A DNA stretch of 64,000 nucleotides. Source: Hassallia byssoidea VB512170 (GTDB lineage Bacteria > Cyanobacteriota > Cyanobacteriia > Cyanobacteriales > Nostocaceae). Below the pieces are notes generated by a model. The model did no database searches. It saw nothing but the letters and a program-made list of their open reading frames with translations, and was not told where the DNA came from. Both the position numbers and the translations under genes were made by a program. The stretch lies in NCBI RefSeq assembly GCF_000817785.2, contig NZ_JTCM02000019.1, forward strand, positions 19,311 through 83,310. Direction: 5' to 3'. Below are positions 11,001-18,021 of this stretch, in pieces; the first letter of the stretch is position 1, and each line of letters starts with the position of its first letter.

Positions 11001-11212
11001 ATCGCGCTGAATACATCCCACCTAATACAATCGCTCCAGGTGCTTGTAACAAAGCTGACATTGCCAACAACGTCACTCCCCCAACACAACTTCAACCCGC
11101 TGCTAATAAAACAGGAGTAGTACTAGTTAATGTTGTAACTGGTTCAACAACCTTGCCTGAACCGAATAAACCTGCATACGGTTTCATTCGCTTCCGGGTC
11201 AAGGTGAAGTAA
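8066..11212 (+). CDS. Large secreted DUF11 repeat protein
   Basis: A 1048-residue protein with a signal peptide (about residues 1-39, cut near PAKAQ). It then has roughly five to six DUF11-type beta sandwiches. Recurrent phrases are VPSGQTFDYSLKYS, QNVTYTVRFKNPTGSD, IGQTVNYTLSAKNIGNVP, GGRTDYKLTITNPGNVP and KPGDELEYTIYFLSSGNVP, each followed by a strand of the type VVDILP or ITDNIP. It ends in an amphipathic strand, YGFIRFRVKVK. There is no catalytic motif; this is a surface stalk or matrix protein. It follows the barrel gene on the same strand but after 251 bp containing a repeat element, so it may be transcribed separately. Confidence 0.8.
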   Translation: MNKPAKLNIRKSVPWQLIATSAIAMSLLQALLTTPAKAQTVSISKNANVNTVPSGQTFDYSLKYSCISAGPSCQNAVITDVLPSQVQYVSTILGINPADVKYNSNNRRLTITFTQPIAAGDTSEITVKVKFPAGTTPNNTVAENKANINISNGSSATSSTVSVIATAENKFTVEKPPLSTTPTLDQNVTYTVRFKNPTGSDIGGLNLNNAQLVDKLPSGAVFVSASDNGVYDAASNTVTWAMGDLKVENGNKEYNRTVTVKYPSSSFTTASTIKNIVEGYGQSVGENSSKFIDTANISHGFTKPSPDSNISKGGGANYAIGQTVNYTLSAKNIGNVPLDSFVITDNIPSQVTVSSITTGIYNNPPSNLIIRYKTNLKSNFTNWSGSPFNPAINQTLNVSDLPLAANEYITAIQYDYGSVPIGFSPSTTPKITAIINSNLTDGQTFKNCADLSRTYAGTTPAPKSSCTTVTIIDPRAIIDPGKRIDTNSTTGTPAPYLPNGNVRFRLEVRNTSSSGGALTDPIIADLLPPEFDYVPGSWSFDKKENANAPTPEFEEIPNYKNTGRTLLRWKFTGASSFSFPGDGNKLSSYIYFKAKVKPGTAPTNYTNTVAITSNSSPFVCSDNKSPGTSLDTLDLDNDGSTNDTLCTANTSVTVSSQAALTSQKLVRGELDNDYVGYPTRGNSVVGGRTDYKLTITNPGNVPIKNITVVDILPFIGDTQVANPSISRNSQWRPNLVNALTVSDSRIKVYYSTATNPCRPEVVSSGPVGCVNDWSLTPPTDITKVQALKFDLGTIILKPQESLSLTWLMRVPIDATINTDAWNSFAYVGTRTDNDQPLVPAEPGAVGVDLKPAKAKLLLVKRITRINNQDVTDIVDGRSDVPTNASNYVPEPYATDDSDPKWTAGYLRGLINASTVKPGDELEYTIYFLSSGNVPIKNVSICDLIPANSSFVENAFAAGSGIALEINSTSTNLTNINDSDRAEYIPPNTIAPGACNKADIANNVTPPTQLQPAANKTGVVLVNVVTGSTTLPEPNKPAYGFIRFRVKVK

Positions 11213-11230
11213 AGTCAATTTTAGATTTTA

Positions 11231-11260
11231 GATTTTGGATTTTAGATTGAATCCAAAATC
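11231..11260. terminator. Inverted repeat between convergent genes
   Basis: GATTTTGGATT and its reverse complement flank an 8-base loop between the DUF11 gene (+) and moaD (-). It sits in a run of GATTTTAGATTTTGG-type repeats common in these genomes. It may act as a bidirectional terminator, but no clear T-run follows. Confidence 0.4.
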
Positions 11261-11285
11261 CAAAATCCTTGGCTCCAAAATCCTA

Positions 11286-11543
11286 TCACCCTCCGCTAAC
11301 TGGGGGAATTAAGACGACTTCATCACCATCTTGGAGAATGGTATCTGGTTCGACGAATTGCAGATTCACCCCAAAGCGGGTGATTTCTCTGAATTGAGCA
11401 AGTTCGGGGTGTTCGGCAATTAGGCGATCGCATACTCCTGCTACTGTTGTACCATCAGGTAATTCCAGCATCAGTTCTGGAACTTTATAAGCTTCTTGAT
11501 AAACAGCGAATAACTTGACGGTGACGGTGTTTGCATTGGACAT
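11286..11543 (-). CDS. moaD: MoaD/ThiS family sulfur-carrier protein
   Basis: An 85-residue ubiquitin-fold protein ending in the GG tail (PPVSGG) that is adenylated and thiocarboxylated in this family. As the small subunit of molybdopterin synthase it would pass sulfur to precursor Z with MoaE. Motifs that fit are TVTVKLFAVYQEAYKVPE and LQDGDEVVLIPPVSGG. Its length is normal for MoaD. No moaE, moeB or thiS partner lies next to it, so a different sulfur-carrier role in the same fold is possible. It is transcribed alone on the - strand. Confidence 0.8.
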   Translation of the reverse strand: MSNANTVTVKLFAVYQEAYKVPELMLELPDGTTVAGVCDRLIAEHPELAQFREITRFGVNLQFVEPDTILQDGDEVVLIPPVSGG

Positions 11544-11699
11544 AGAATAATAGGAAAAAAATTAACGCTGCTGTTGTGACTTGCAGCACTGATAGCCCAT
11601 TTTAATTTTAATACTAATCGAGTGACAGGGATTGGTTAAGGCGATCGCCTTGCTCCCAATTCTCCATATCGATTTTTGCAACAAATCTATACTACCAAA

Positions 11700-12146
11700 T
11701 TACGGCACAACCGTAAATTTCACAGTATAGCTATAGTTACCGGCTCGCAGAGAACGACCTCTATCTATAGCAAAATCAATCGTTAAAGGAGTGGTTCCCG
11801 CAGGTAAAGCTAAGGGAGCATCACCATTTTTAGTCGAGCTTCCAGAAGGAATTGTCACAGTAGCAACAGCAGATACCGGGGTGAATTCGGGTCCTGCAAC
11901 TTGAATTGGTGCAGATACACTTATATTTGCCGATTGGCTACAAGTAGCATCAATTTTAGTCGGAGAACCACCAGCAGATGCGAAAGTAACTAATTTCTTT
12001 GGCGGAGTACTACCTTCAGTAACTAACTGACCGGGAGTAGCTTGAGAGAAAGTACATATATTTGATGGTTCGGAAGCTGCGTTTTTTATGAGAGTTAAAT
12101 TAGCAGTTAGAATTATAAGTGAAAATAATAAGATTTTTTTAATCAT
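11700..12146 (-). CDS. Spore-coat-U/pilin-like secreted protein, candidate tip subunit
   Basis: A 148-residue protein with a signal peptide (about residues 1-25). The mature part is all-beta, with two cysteines (ICTF and ATCSQS) in the same relative positions as in the two other pilin-like proteins here. It ends RAGNYSYTVKFTVVP, matching the PGxYxxTVxxTxxP ends of the paralogues. Only a few residues precede the first Cys, whereas the paralogues have about 14-16. In chaperone-usher pili that N-terminal extension is the donor strand, and only the tip subunit can do without it. So this may be the tip, an inference. It lies 132 bp downstream of the next pilin-like gene. No clear Shine-Dalgarno site. 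Confidence 0.6.
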   Translation of the reverse strand: MIKKILLFSLIILTANLTLIKNAASEPSNICTFSQATPGQLVTEGSTPPKKLVTFASAGGSPTKIDATCSQSANISVSAPIQVAGPEFTPVSAVATVTIPSGSSTKNGDAPLALPAGTTPLTIDFAIDRGRSLRAGNYSYTVKFTVVP

Positions 12147-12278
12147 TTGGTGTTAAGTAACAACTCTGTTTATCTTTTAAATATTTAAATTATTTCCGAT
12201 AATTTGCACCATACATAAAGCTTACTAAATATGTTGATGATGCACTAATATATTTAAACTCAATTTAGTTATCCCTTA

Positions 12279-12785
12279 TTAAGGAGTAGAAGTGAGGATG
12301 ACTGTAAATTCGTACTCTCCAGGTAAAATATTTTGAGTGCCATTTTTTGCTTCCATGTTTACTTCAATTGTACCTATTGCCTCTCCATCTGCATTCGCAA
12401 AGATATCGCCAGTTGGCTTAGATTTGGAATTAACACTTAAACCTAAAGCGGTATTGCTGGCTGTTGCAGTTAAATTTTCAGGTAAAAATTCGGTTGTTCC
12501 ACTAAGAAATTTTGTTTGTTTAGGCTCAGAAATAGTAAGTTTGGCATCACCATCACAGTCTATTTTAACTTTGGCGGGTGTTCCACCACTTACACTACTG
12601 CTAAGGACAGTAGGATTTGAAGTAGAATTAACACCTAACCATCCATCATTAAGCTTACTCAAATAACAGCTAGTTGCTACTGTACCGCTAGCCATAACAG
12701 CAGGTTCCTCAGCACTGGCGCTAGCGGCGAAGGTAACAGTACTTGCGAGTATGAAAGCTGAACTAATTAGCAAGTGACGAATCAT
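12279..12785 (-). CDS. Spore-coat-U/pilin-like secreted subunit
   Basis: A 168-residue protein with signal peptide residues 1-25 (cut near SASAEE). Before the first Cys is a segment PAVMASGTVATSC that could be a donor strand. The body shares DGWLGVN, then GGTPAKVKIDCDGDAKLTI, with the subunit at 22894-23373. It ends PGEYEFTVILTSTP. All this fits a structural subunit of an archaic (sigma-type) chaperone-usher fimbria. Its chaperone and usher are encoded on the same strand about 5 kb away, beyond an adhesin gene on the other strand. The gene precedes a shorter paralogue, probably as a two-gene unit. Confidence 0.65.
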   Translation of the reverse strand: MIRHLLISSAFILASTVTFAASASAEEPAVMASGTVATSCYLSKLNDGWLGVNSTSNPTVLSSSVSGGTPAKVKIDCDGDAKLTISEPKQTKFLSGTTEFLPENLTATASNTALGLSVNSKSKPTGDIFANADGEAIGTIEVNMEAKNGTQNILPGEYEFTVILTSTP

Positions 12786-12932
12786 GCTTGACTATCCATG
12801 TATACGCGGACAACATATCAACCGTTATAGGTTAACTTCAATTTACAAGCTTTGTGTTGAGTAAATTGACGGATTTTTATTCACAGGCTATCTACGTCAA
12901 TCATCTATAATTTGTAAAAATTCACGATGCCC

Positions 12933-12965
12933 AGAAACCCGATTTATTAAAGAAGTCGGGTTTCT
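12933..12965. repeat. Inverted repeat AGAAACCCGA...TCGGGTTTCT
   Basis: A 10-bp perfect stem with a 13-base loop. A close relative (AGAACCCCGA stem) is at 22138-22170, upstream of the chaperone gene, so this is a dispersed hairpin family, not a gene-specific signal. The gap 12786-13540 around it holds this hairpin, the two-hairpin repeat at 13017 and the MITE-like element at 13386; nothing else was seen there. Confidence 0.7.
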
Positions 12966-13016
12966 AAATTTTATGCTCTTGTTTATAACTTATGCAACTA
13001 GCACATCCTAAACGTT

Positions 13017-13064
13017 CGTAGTAAGCGTTTTAACGCTTTTTTTGGGCACTAAAGTGCCCACTAC
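13017..13064. repeat. Two-hairpin (three-way junction) repeat, copy 1
   Basis: The outer stem GTAGT/ACTAC encloses two hairpins, AGCGTT-TT-AACGCT and GGGCACT-AA-AGTGCCC. The same plan, with different stem sequences, recurs at 36415-36473. Confidence 0.65.
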
Positions 13065-13385
13065 AAATCTCAAATTTTTATTTAAACCTTGTTTTCTCAG
13101 TATAAATACGTAAAAAATATTATATTTTTTAATTTTGCAATTCACAATAAAGGTTAAATTATTTTTACGTTATTAAATAAAAAGCTGCTGAAATTCATCA
13201 AATAATTCAAAATCGCTCCACAAACTCTTTAGAACAAACATAGTGTAACTACTGAGGCAGTGATTTATCTCTGAGGTTGATAATTATTAGCTAATGGCTA
13301 TTAATTATATTTTGATTCTTATTAAAAAATCACTTTTATATATTTCAATATTTGATTATAGCCATTATTTGTAGACATCAACAAA

Positions 13386-13496
13386 AGACCTCTTGCAAAA
13401 ATCGGTAAACGCCCTCAGCCTATAAGCCGCCGGCTCTACAAACAAAGCCCGCGCAGGCGGGCTTAAAATTAAAAAAAATACTTTTGCAAGAAGTCT
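13386..13496. mobile_element. MITE-like element with imperfect terminal inverted repeats
   Basis: AGACCTCTTGCAAAAAT at the left and the reverse complement of AGACTTCTTGCAAAAGTAT at the right bound 111 bp with no coding potential. An internal hairpin, AAGCCCGC...GCGGGCTT, is present. This fits a non-autonomous element. No clear target duplication was seen. It lies just upstream of the adhesin gene and could influence its expression. Confidence 0.55.
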
Positions 13497-13540
13497 AATG
13501 TTAGATAGAAAATTTCTTAACTAAATCGATTTAAACAATT

Positions 13541-16500
13541 ATGACACTGCAATCAAACAACTCTTTAGTAAAATCTGTTTTGCAAAAAGAAAGAGAAATT
13601 ATCTTTATTGATCCCACTGTAGAAGATTACGAGAGTCTAATAGCTGGTATCAATCCAGATACAAAAGTCGTGATACTAGACCGGATGAAAGACGGGGTAT
13701 CACAAATTACTGAGAATTTGCAAGGTGGTAAATACAAGGCTGTTCATATAGTTTCCCACGGCAGCGAGGGAAGTTTGCAGTTGGGGTCAAAACAACTGAA
13801 TTCGGGTAATTTGGATATTTATAAAAGTCAGTTGCAACAGTGGGCAAATTTCCTGACAGATGACGCTGACATATTGCTTTATGGTTGCGATGTGGCTGCG
13901 GGAAAGACGGGTTTAGGCTTTGTGCAGCAGTTGAGTCAGCTAACGGGTGCAGATGTAGCGGCGTCGGATGACTTGACGGGGAGTGCTGCGCTTGGTGGTG
14001 ATTGGGATTTGGAAGTGAAGACGGGGAAGATTGAGTCACCCTTGGCGTTTCAAGCATCGGTCTTAGAAAGTTACAACGGTATCCTCCCTAGTAGCAACAT
14101 TGTAATTAGCCAAGTTTACGGTGGCGGTGGCAACTCTGGAGCAACTTACAAAAATGATTTTATTGAACTGTTTAATCGTGGGACGACTGCTGTAGATGTA
14201 TCAACGTGGTCAGTGCAATACGCCTCCGATACTGGTACAAGCTGGACACGAACGAATCTTTTTGGCACTATTGCTCCGGGAAGTTACTATCTCATTCAAC
14301 TAGCAGGTGGGGCAAATGGAGCCATTTTGCCCACAGCAGATAAAGTAGGCACGACTGACATAAATACCACAAAAGGTAAGATTGCGCTCGTTAAAAGCAC
14401 CACTGCTCTTACAACTTCTAGTTTCACAGATGCGAATCCGACCGATCCTAACATTGTTGATTTTGTTGGTTACGGTACTACTGCGAATGCTTATGAAAAC
14501 GTTGCAGCACCTGCTCCTAGTAACATTACCTCCATAGTAAGAACAGGAGGAAACTCAGACACAGATAAAAACTCAACTGATTTTATTGTGGGAGTGCCTA
14601 ACCCACGGAATAAGACAGCACAGCCTACACCTACACTCAGTTCATCAACGTCAGCTTTGTCCTACAACGAAAACGCTGGTTTTGTTGGGATTGATAATGC
14701 AATCACTGTTACTGATTCTGACTCAGCTAACTTTAATGGCGGTAAGCTTGTTGTCGATTTCACTAGTGGTGCTAATACAAATGACATCCTGTTAATTGTC
14801 AATAATTATCCAACTTTTATTGCTGGTGTCGATATTCCTGGTCTTAACCAGATTATCATAGCGGGTACACAAATAGGCACTTTCACAGGAGGAATGAATG
14901 GTAGACCGTTAGAAGTTACCTTCAATGCCAATGCAACTCCTGCGAGAGTGCAGACTTTGATAAGTAACATCTTCTATAACAATATCTCAGATAATCCACT
15001 GGCAGGCGATCGCACGGTACGTTTCCGACTGACTGACGATACAGGTTTAACTAGCACTCCAGTAACTAAAACGATTAGTCTGACAGCAGTTAATGATGCT
15101 CCTATTATTGGTGTTTTTGGTGCATCATTCCAACTTTACAATGGTATTAGCACAACTACACCTGACACCCAAGGATTTATATATCAAGCTCTTCCCTATT
15201 TACCGACAGGTTCAACTCCAACCGGGAATCAATTAACTACTTCTATCAGCGATTATGTAGGTTATGCGGCAAAAGCCGAATTAATGCCTATCCTTGACCG
15301 AAACGTGGGATATAGCATTAAATTCGGTACTGAAATTGTTTCTGAAGACCATTCTGGTACTGGTGCTGATAAAAATGGCGATGGAAAAGCAGATAGAGCA
15401 GGTTTCAGCGTTACTGTTATCGGAAACGACAAAAAAGGCATTGAACTAGGTTTCTGGACTAATGAAATCTGGGCGCAAAATGATGGTGCTGCTGAACCTA
15501 CATCTACAGATTTAACTCAAACCCTCTTCACTCACGGTGAGGGGACAACAATATCGGGTTTTACTACTAAAACTTTTAAGAACTATGAACTGAAAATATT
15601 TGGTAATACCTACAGCCTTTTTCGGGATGATTATCAAACAGCAATTTTGTCTGGCAATTTGCGGGACTATACGAGCTTTGCAACACCAGCTTACCTTCCC
15701 TCAAATCCTTATCAAACATCTAATTTCTTATTCTTTGGCGATGGAACCCCAACCTCTAGCGCTAATTTTAAATTAGGTGTGATATCAGTTAATACAGGTT
15801 CGAGTTCTAATTTATCAGTAAATGAAGACACGGATTTAGTCGTTCAAGGTGTCAGCATTAATGATGTTGACTCTGGAAGTGTCACCGCTACCCTGAAAGT
15901 TAACAGTGGAAAATTAACGGTAAGTACTGGTATTTCCGGCGGTGTTACCTCTGTAAATAACAATGGTACTGGAGAAGTAATTCTTAGTGGTACTCTCAGC
16001 CAAATTAATAATACCTTGGCTGCTAGTAACGGACTAACCTATAAAGGTAATCAAGACTTCTTCGGTAACGATACTCTCTCGGTTAGTGCTACCGATGGCA
16101 TAACTCCAGGCAGCCCAAAAACAGTTTCAATCATCGTTAACCCTGTAAACGACGCCCCCGTAGTGCAAGCAAGCAAAAGCATTACCCTGAATGAGGATGC
16201 CAGCAATACACCACTAAACATTACCGCACCCACGGATGTTGATGGCGACACTCTTACCATTACTATTACTGGACTGCCTGATGCTATCAAGGGTAAGGTT
16301 TACCTAGCAGATGGCGTAACACAAGTTAACAATAATCAGTCACTCAACGCTGCTCAACTACCAGGATTGGTATTCCGTCCCGTTGCCGATGCTAACGGCA
16401 GTGCAGGTACTTTTAGCTATAGCGTAAGTGATGGTAAAGTTAATAGCAGCCAAACCATCACGTTAAACATCAATTCTGTTAACGATCGCCCCACTTTCAC

Positions 16501-17422
16501 TATCGGTGGCAACCAAAGCGTCAAAACAGGTGTGACACAAACTATCGCAGGTTGGGCAAGCGCAAGCGGCTTTTATGCTGGTGCTGCCAACGAAACACAA
16601 AGTGTCGCGGGGTACATAGTTAAGGTTGTCAACAACGTCAACGCTGACATCTTTGAAGCTACACCAACAATTAACTCAGCAGGTGACTTAACTTACACAG
16701 CAAAAAGTGGAATTACGGCTAGCAAAACAGCGACAATTGAAGTCCAAGTTCAGGATAACGGCGGTACTGATAATGGTGGTGTCGATACCTCAGCCCCGCA
16801 AACTTTCACAATTACCGTTAATCCCACAGCTACTAACTCGATGAAGGTAACTTCAGGTGTAAGTACTACAGGAACTGATGGGAGCGATCGCATCTCAGCA
16901 TTAGATAGTGACGACATCGTTTATGGTGGATTGGGTAGCGATCGCATTTTCGGCGGTAATGGTAATGATACCCTTTACGGCGATTTAGAAACTATACCCA
17001 CTTATGGTGTTAATTTCACCATGAGTGACACTATTTATGGTGGTTTGGGCAATGATTTAATCTACGGTAACGGTGGTAATGACTACCTTTATGGTGAAGA
17101 CGGAAATGATAGCATCTGGGGTGGAGATGGCAATGATGAAATCTGGGGCGGTACCGGCAATGATATCCTTAATGGCGGTATTGGTAAAGATAGTTTTGTC
17201 CTTGTTAGAGGTCAGGGCAAAGACACCATTGAGGATTTTAAAATTGGTGAAGATGTGCTTGGTTGTGCAGGTGGTTTGAGATACGATCCTTTAATATTAG
17301 GTCTTCAAGATGTATTTGGCGGTACTTCAATTTTTGATAAAATCACAAATCAACAGGTAGCATTCGTTAAAGGTATTACTAAGTTAGAACTCGATAAGCC
17401 CAGTAATTTCGGTCAGTTTTAA
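13541..17422 (+). CDS. DUF4347 / lamin-tail / RTX calcium-binding surface adhesin
   Basis: A 1293-residue protein. Residues about 15-180 are a DUF4347 domain (IIFIDPTVEDYESL, HIVSHGSEGSL, DILLYGCDVAAGKTG). Residues about 185-310 are a lamin-tail domain (IVISQVYGGGGNSG, NDFIELFNRG). Cadherin-like or VCBS-like beta domains follow (about 365-1105, for example AVNDAPIIG, NPVNDAPVVQ, NSVNDRPTF). A nonapeptide RTX block lies at about 1110-1215 (GGLGNDLIYGNGGNDYLYG). No Sec signal peptide is present, and RTX proteins of this kind normally leave by a type I secretion system, which is not encoded here. It lies between the usher and the distal pilin genes on the opposite strand. Confidence 0.85.
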   Translation: MTLQSNNSLVKSVLQKEREIIFIDPTVEDYESLIAGINPDTKVVILDRMKDGVSQITENLQGGKYKAVHIVSHGSEGSLQLGSKQLNSGNLDIYKSQLQQWANFLTDDADILLYGCDVAAGKTGLGFVQQLSQLTGADVAASDDLTGSAALGGDWDLEVKTGKIESPLAFQASVLESYNGILPSSNIVISQVYGGGGNSGATYKNDFIELFNRGTTAVDVSTWSVQYASDTGTSWTRTNLFGTIAPGSYYLIQLAGGANGAILPTADKVGTTDINTTKGKIALVKSTTALTTSSFTDANPTDPNIVDFVGYGTTANAYENVAAPAPSNITSIVRTGGNSDTDKNSTDFIVGVPNPRNKTAQPTPTLSSSTSALSYNENAGFVGIDNAITVTDSDSANFNGGKLVVDFTSGANTNDILLIVNNYPTFIAGVDIPGLNQIIIAGTQIGTFTGGMNGRPLEVTFNANATPARVQTLISNIFYNNISDNPLAGDRTVRFRLTDDTGLTSTPVTKTISLTAVNDAPIIGVFGASFQLYNGISTTTPDTQGFIYQALPYLPTGSTPTGNQLTTSISDYVGYAAKAELMPILDRNVGYSIKFGTEIVSEDHSGTGADKNGDGKADRAGFSVTVIGNDKKGIELGFWTNEIWAQNDGAAEPTSTDLTQTLFTHGEGTTISGFTTKTFKNYELKIFGNTYSLFRDDYQTAILSGNLRDYTSFATPAYLPSNPYQTSNFLFFGDGTPTSSANFKLGVISVNTGSSSNLSVNEDTDLVVQGVSINDVDSGSVTATLKVNSGKLTVSTGISGGVTSVNNNGTGEVILSGTLSQINNTLAASNGLTYKGNQDFFGNDTLSVSATDGITPGSPKTVSIIVNPVNDAPVVQASKSITLNEDASNTPLNITAPTDVDGDTLTITITGLPDAIKGKVYLADGVTQVNNNQSLNAAQLPGLVFRPVADANGSAGTFSYSVSDGKVNSSQTITLNINSVNDRPTFTIGGNQSVKTGVTQTIAGWASASGFYAGAANETQSVAGYIVKVVNNVNADIFEATPTINSAGDLTYTAKSGITASKTATIEVQVQDNGGTDNGGVDTSAPQTFTITVNPTATNSMKVTSGVSTTGTDGSDRISALDSDDIVYGGLGSDRIFGGNGNDTLYGDLETIPTYGVNFTMSDTIYGGLGNDLIYGNGGNDYLYGEDGNDSIWGGDGNDEIWGGTGNDILNGGIGKDSFVLVRGQGKDTIEDFKIGEDVLGCAGGLRYDPLILGLQDVFGGTSIFDKITNQQVAFVKGITKLELDKPSNFGQF

Positions 17423-17432
17423 AGGTTGTTTG

Positions 17433-17461
17433 GGCGTTTCCAGGTTGATCTTGGAAACGCC
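17433..17461 (+). terminator. Hairpin after the adhesin gene
   Basis: GGCGTTTCCA and its reverse complement form a 10-bp stem 10 bp after the stop codon. Only a weak T-run (AATTT) follows. Probably the terminator of the adhesin gene. Confidence 0.6.
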
Positions 17462-17468
17462 TAATTTA

Positions 17469-17579
17469 GCAAAAGTTGAGCAAAACCAGCTTTACTTGGT
17501 GATATACAATATTGATCGGGAGGTGATTGAACGATGGCTACCGTCGATGAGTACCGACGACATATCCAACACCTATTAA
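17469..17579 (+). pseudogene. xisH remnant (C-terminal tail only)
   Basis: A reading frame upstream of and overlapping xisI encodes VEQNQLYLVIYNIDREVIER followed by WLP. This fits the end of XisH proteins, which close with a strand like LIVFDPQKEVILKWIP. The first roughly 110 residues of XisH are absent; the frame merges upstream with the terminator of the adhesin gene. The overlap with the xisI start is as in intact xisH-xisI pairs. So this is a 5'-deleted xisH. The match rests on recalled family sequence, not on a search. Confidence 0.6.
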
Positions 17580-17866
17580 CTGAACAGGCAAAGTTAGTCT
17601 GGGATAAACGCATCCAGGCTGAAACTATTTTCGATACCGAACGCGATCGCTATCAACTAGTCTACGTTGGCTGGCGTGAGTCTAAGCGATTGTATGGTAC
17701 TGTTCTGCATCTTGACATCATTGATGGCAAAATTTGGATTCAGCAGGATGGTACTGAAGTTGGTATTGCGAACCAATTGGTGGAACTCGATGTCCCCAAG
17801 CAAGACATTGTTTTGGGGTTTGACCCTCCAAAGATGCGTCATTACACTGAATTTGCTGTGGGGTAG
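17534..17866 (+). CDS. xisI: XisI family protein (fdxN-element excision controlling factor-like)
   Basis: A 110-residue protein with the typical XisI features FDTERDRYQLVYVGW, LHLDIIDGKIWIQQDGTE and PKQDIVLGFDPP. XisI and XisH were first described as factors needed for excision of the fdxN element in Anabaena heterocysts. Families of both are widespread in cyanobacteria outside that element, with unclear roles. Here XisI is full length but XisH is reduced to a tail, so it is an orphan. It starts inside the xisH frame (GAACGATGG). Confidence 0.9.
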   Translation: MATVDEYRRHIQHLLTEQAKLVWDKRIQAETIFDTERDRYQLVYVGWRESKRLYGTVLHLDIIDGKIWIQQDGTEVGIANQLVELDVPKQDIVLGFDPPKMRHYTEFAVG

Positions 17867-17908
17867 TGCCGCTTTTTTATTGTTAGCAAGCTTTGCGTGG
17901 TAACATAC

Positions 17909-18000
17909 TTTGAGAGGCTGTGCCTTGTTTCATTCTACAGGCAGAGCCTGCACAGAAGGCATTCCCATGTAGAGCATGGAAACGAGAAAACGAGAAAAAG
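17909..18000. repeat. Dispersed AGGCAGAGCCT-type repeat
   Basis: The gap after xisI carries AGGCTGTGCCT, AGGCAGAGCCT and ATTCCCATGTAGAGCATGG, a short-palindrome array of a kind seen between cyanobacterial genes. No gene is visible. It separates xisI from the convergent usher gene. Confidence 0.45.
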
Positions 18001-18021
18001 AGCGCTCTTTGCGCTCACTAC

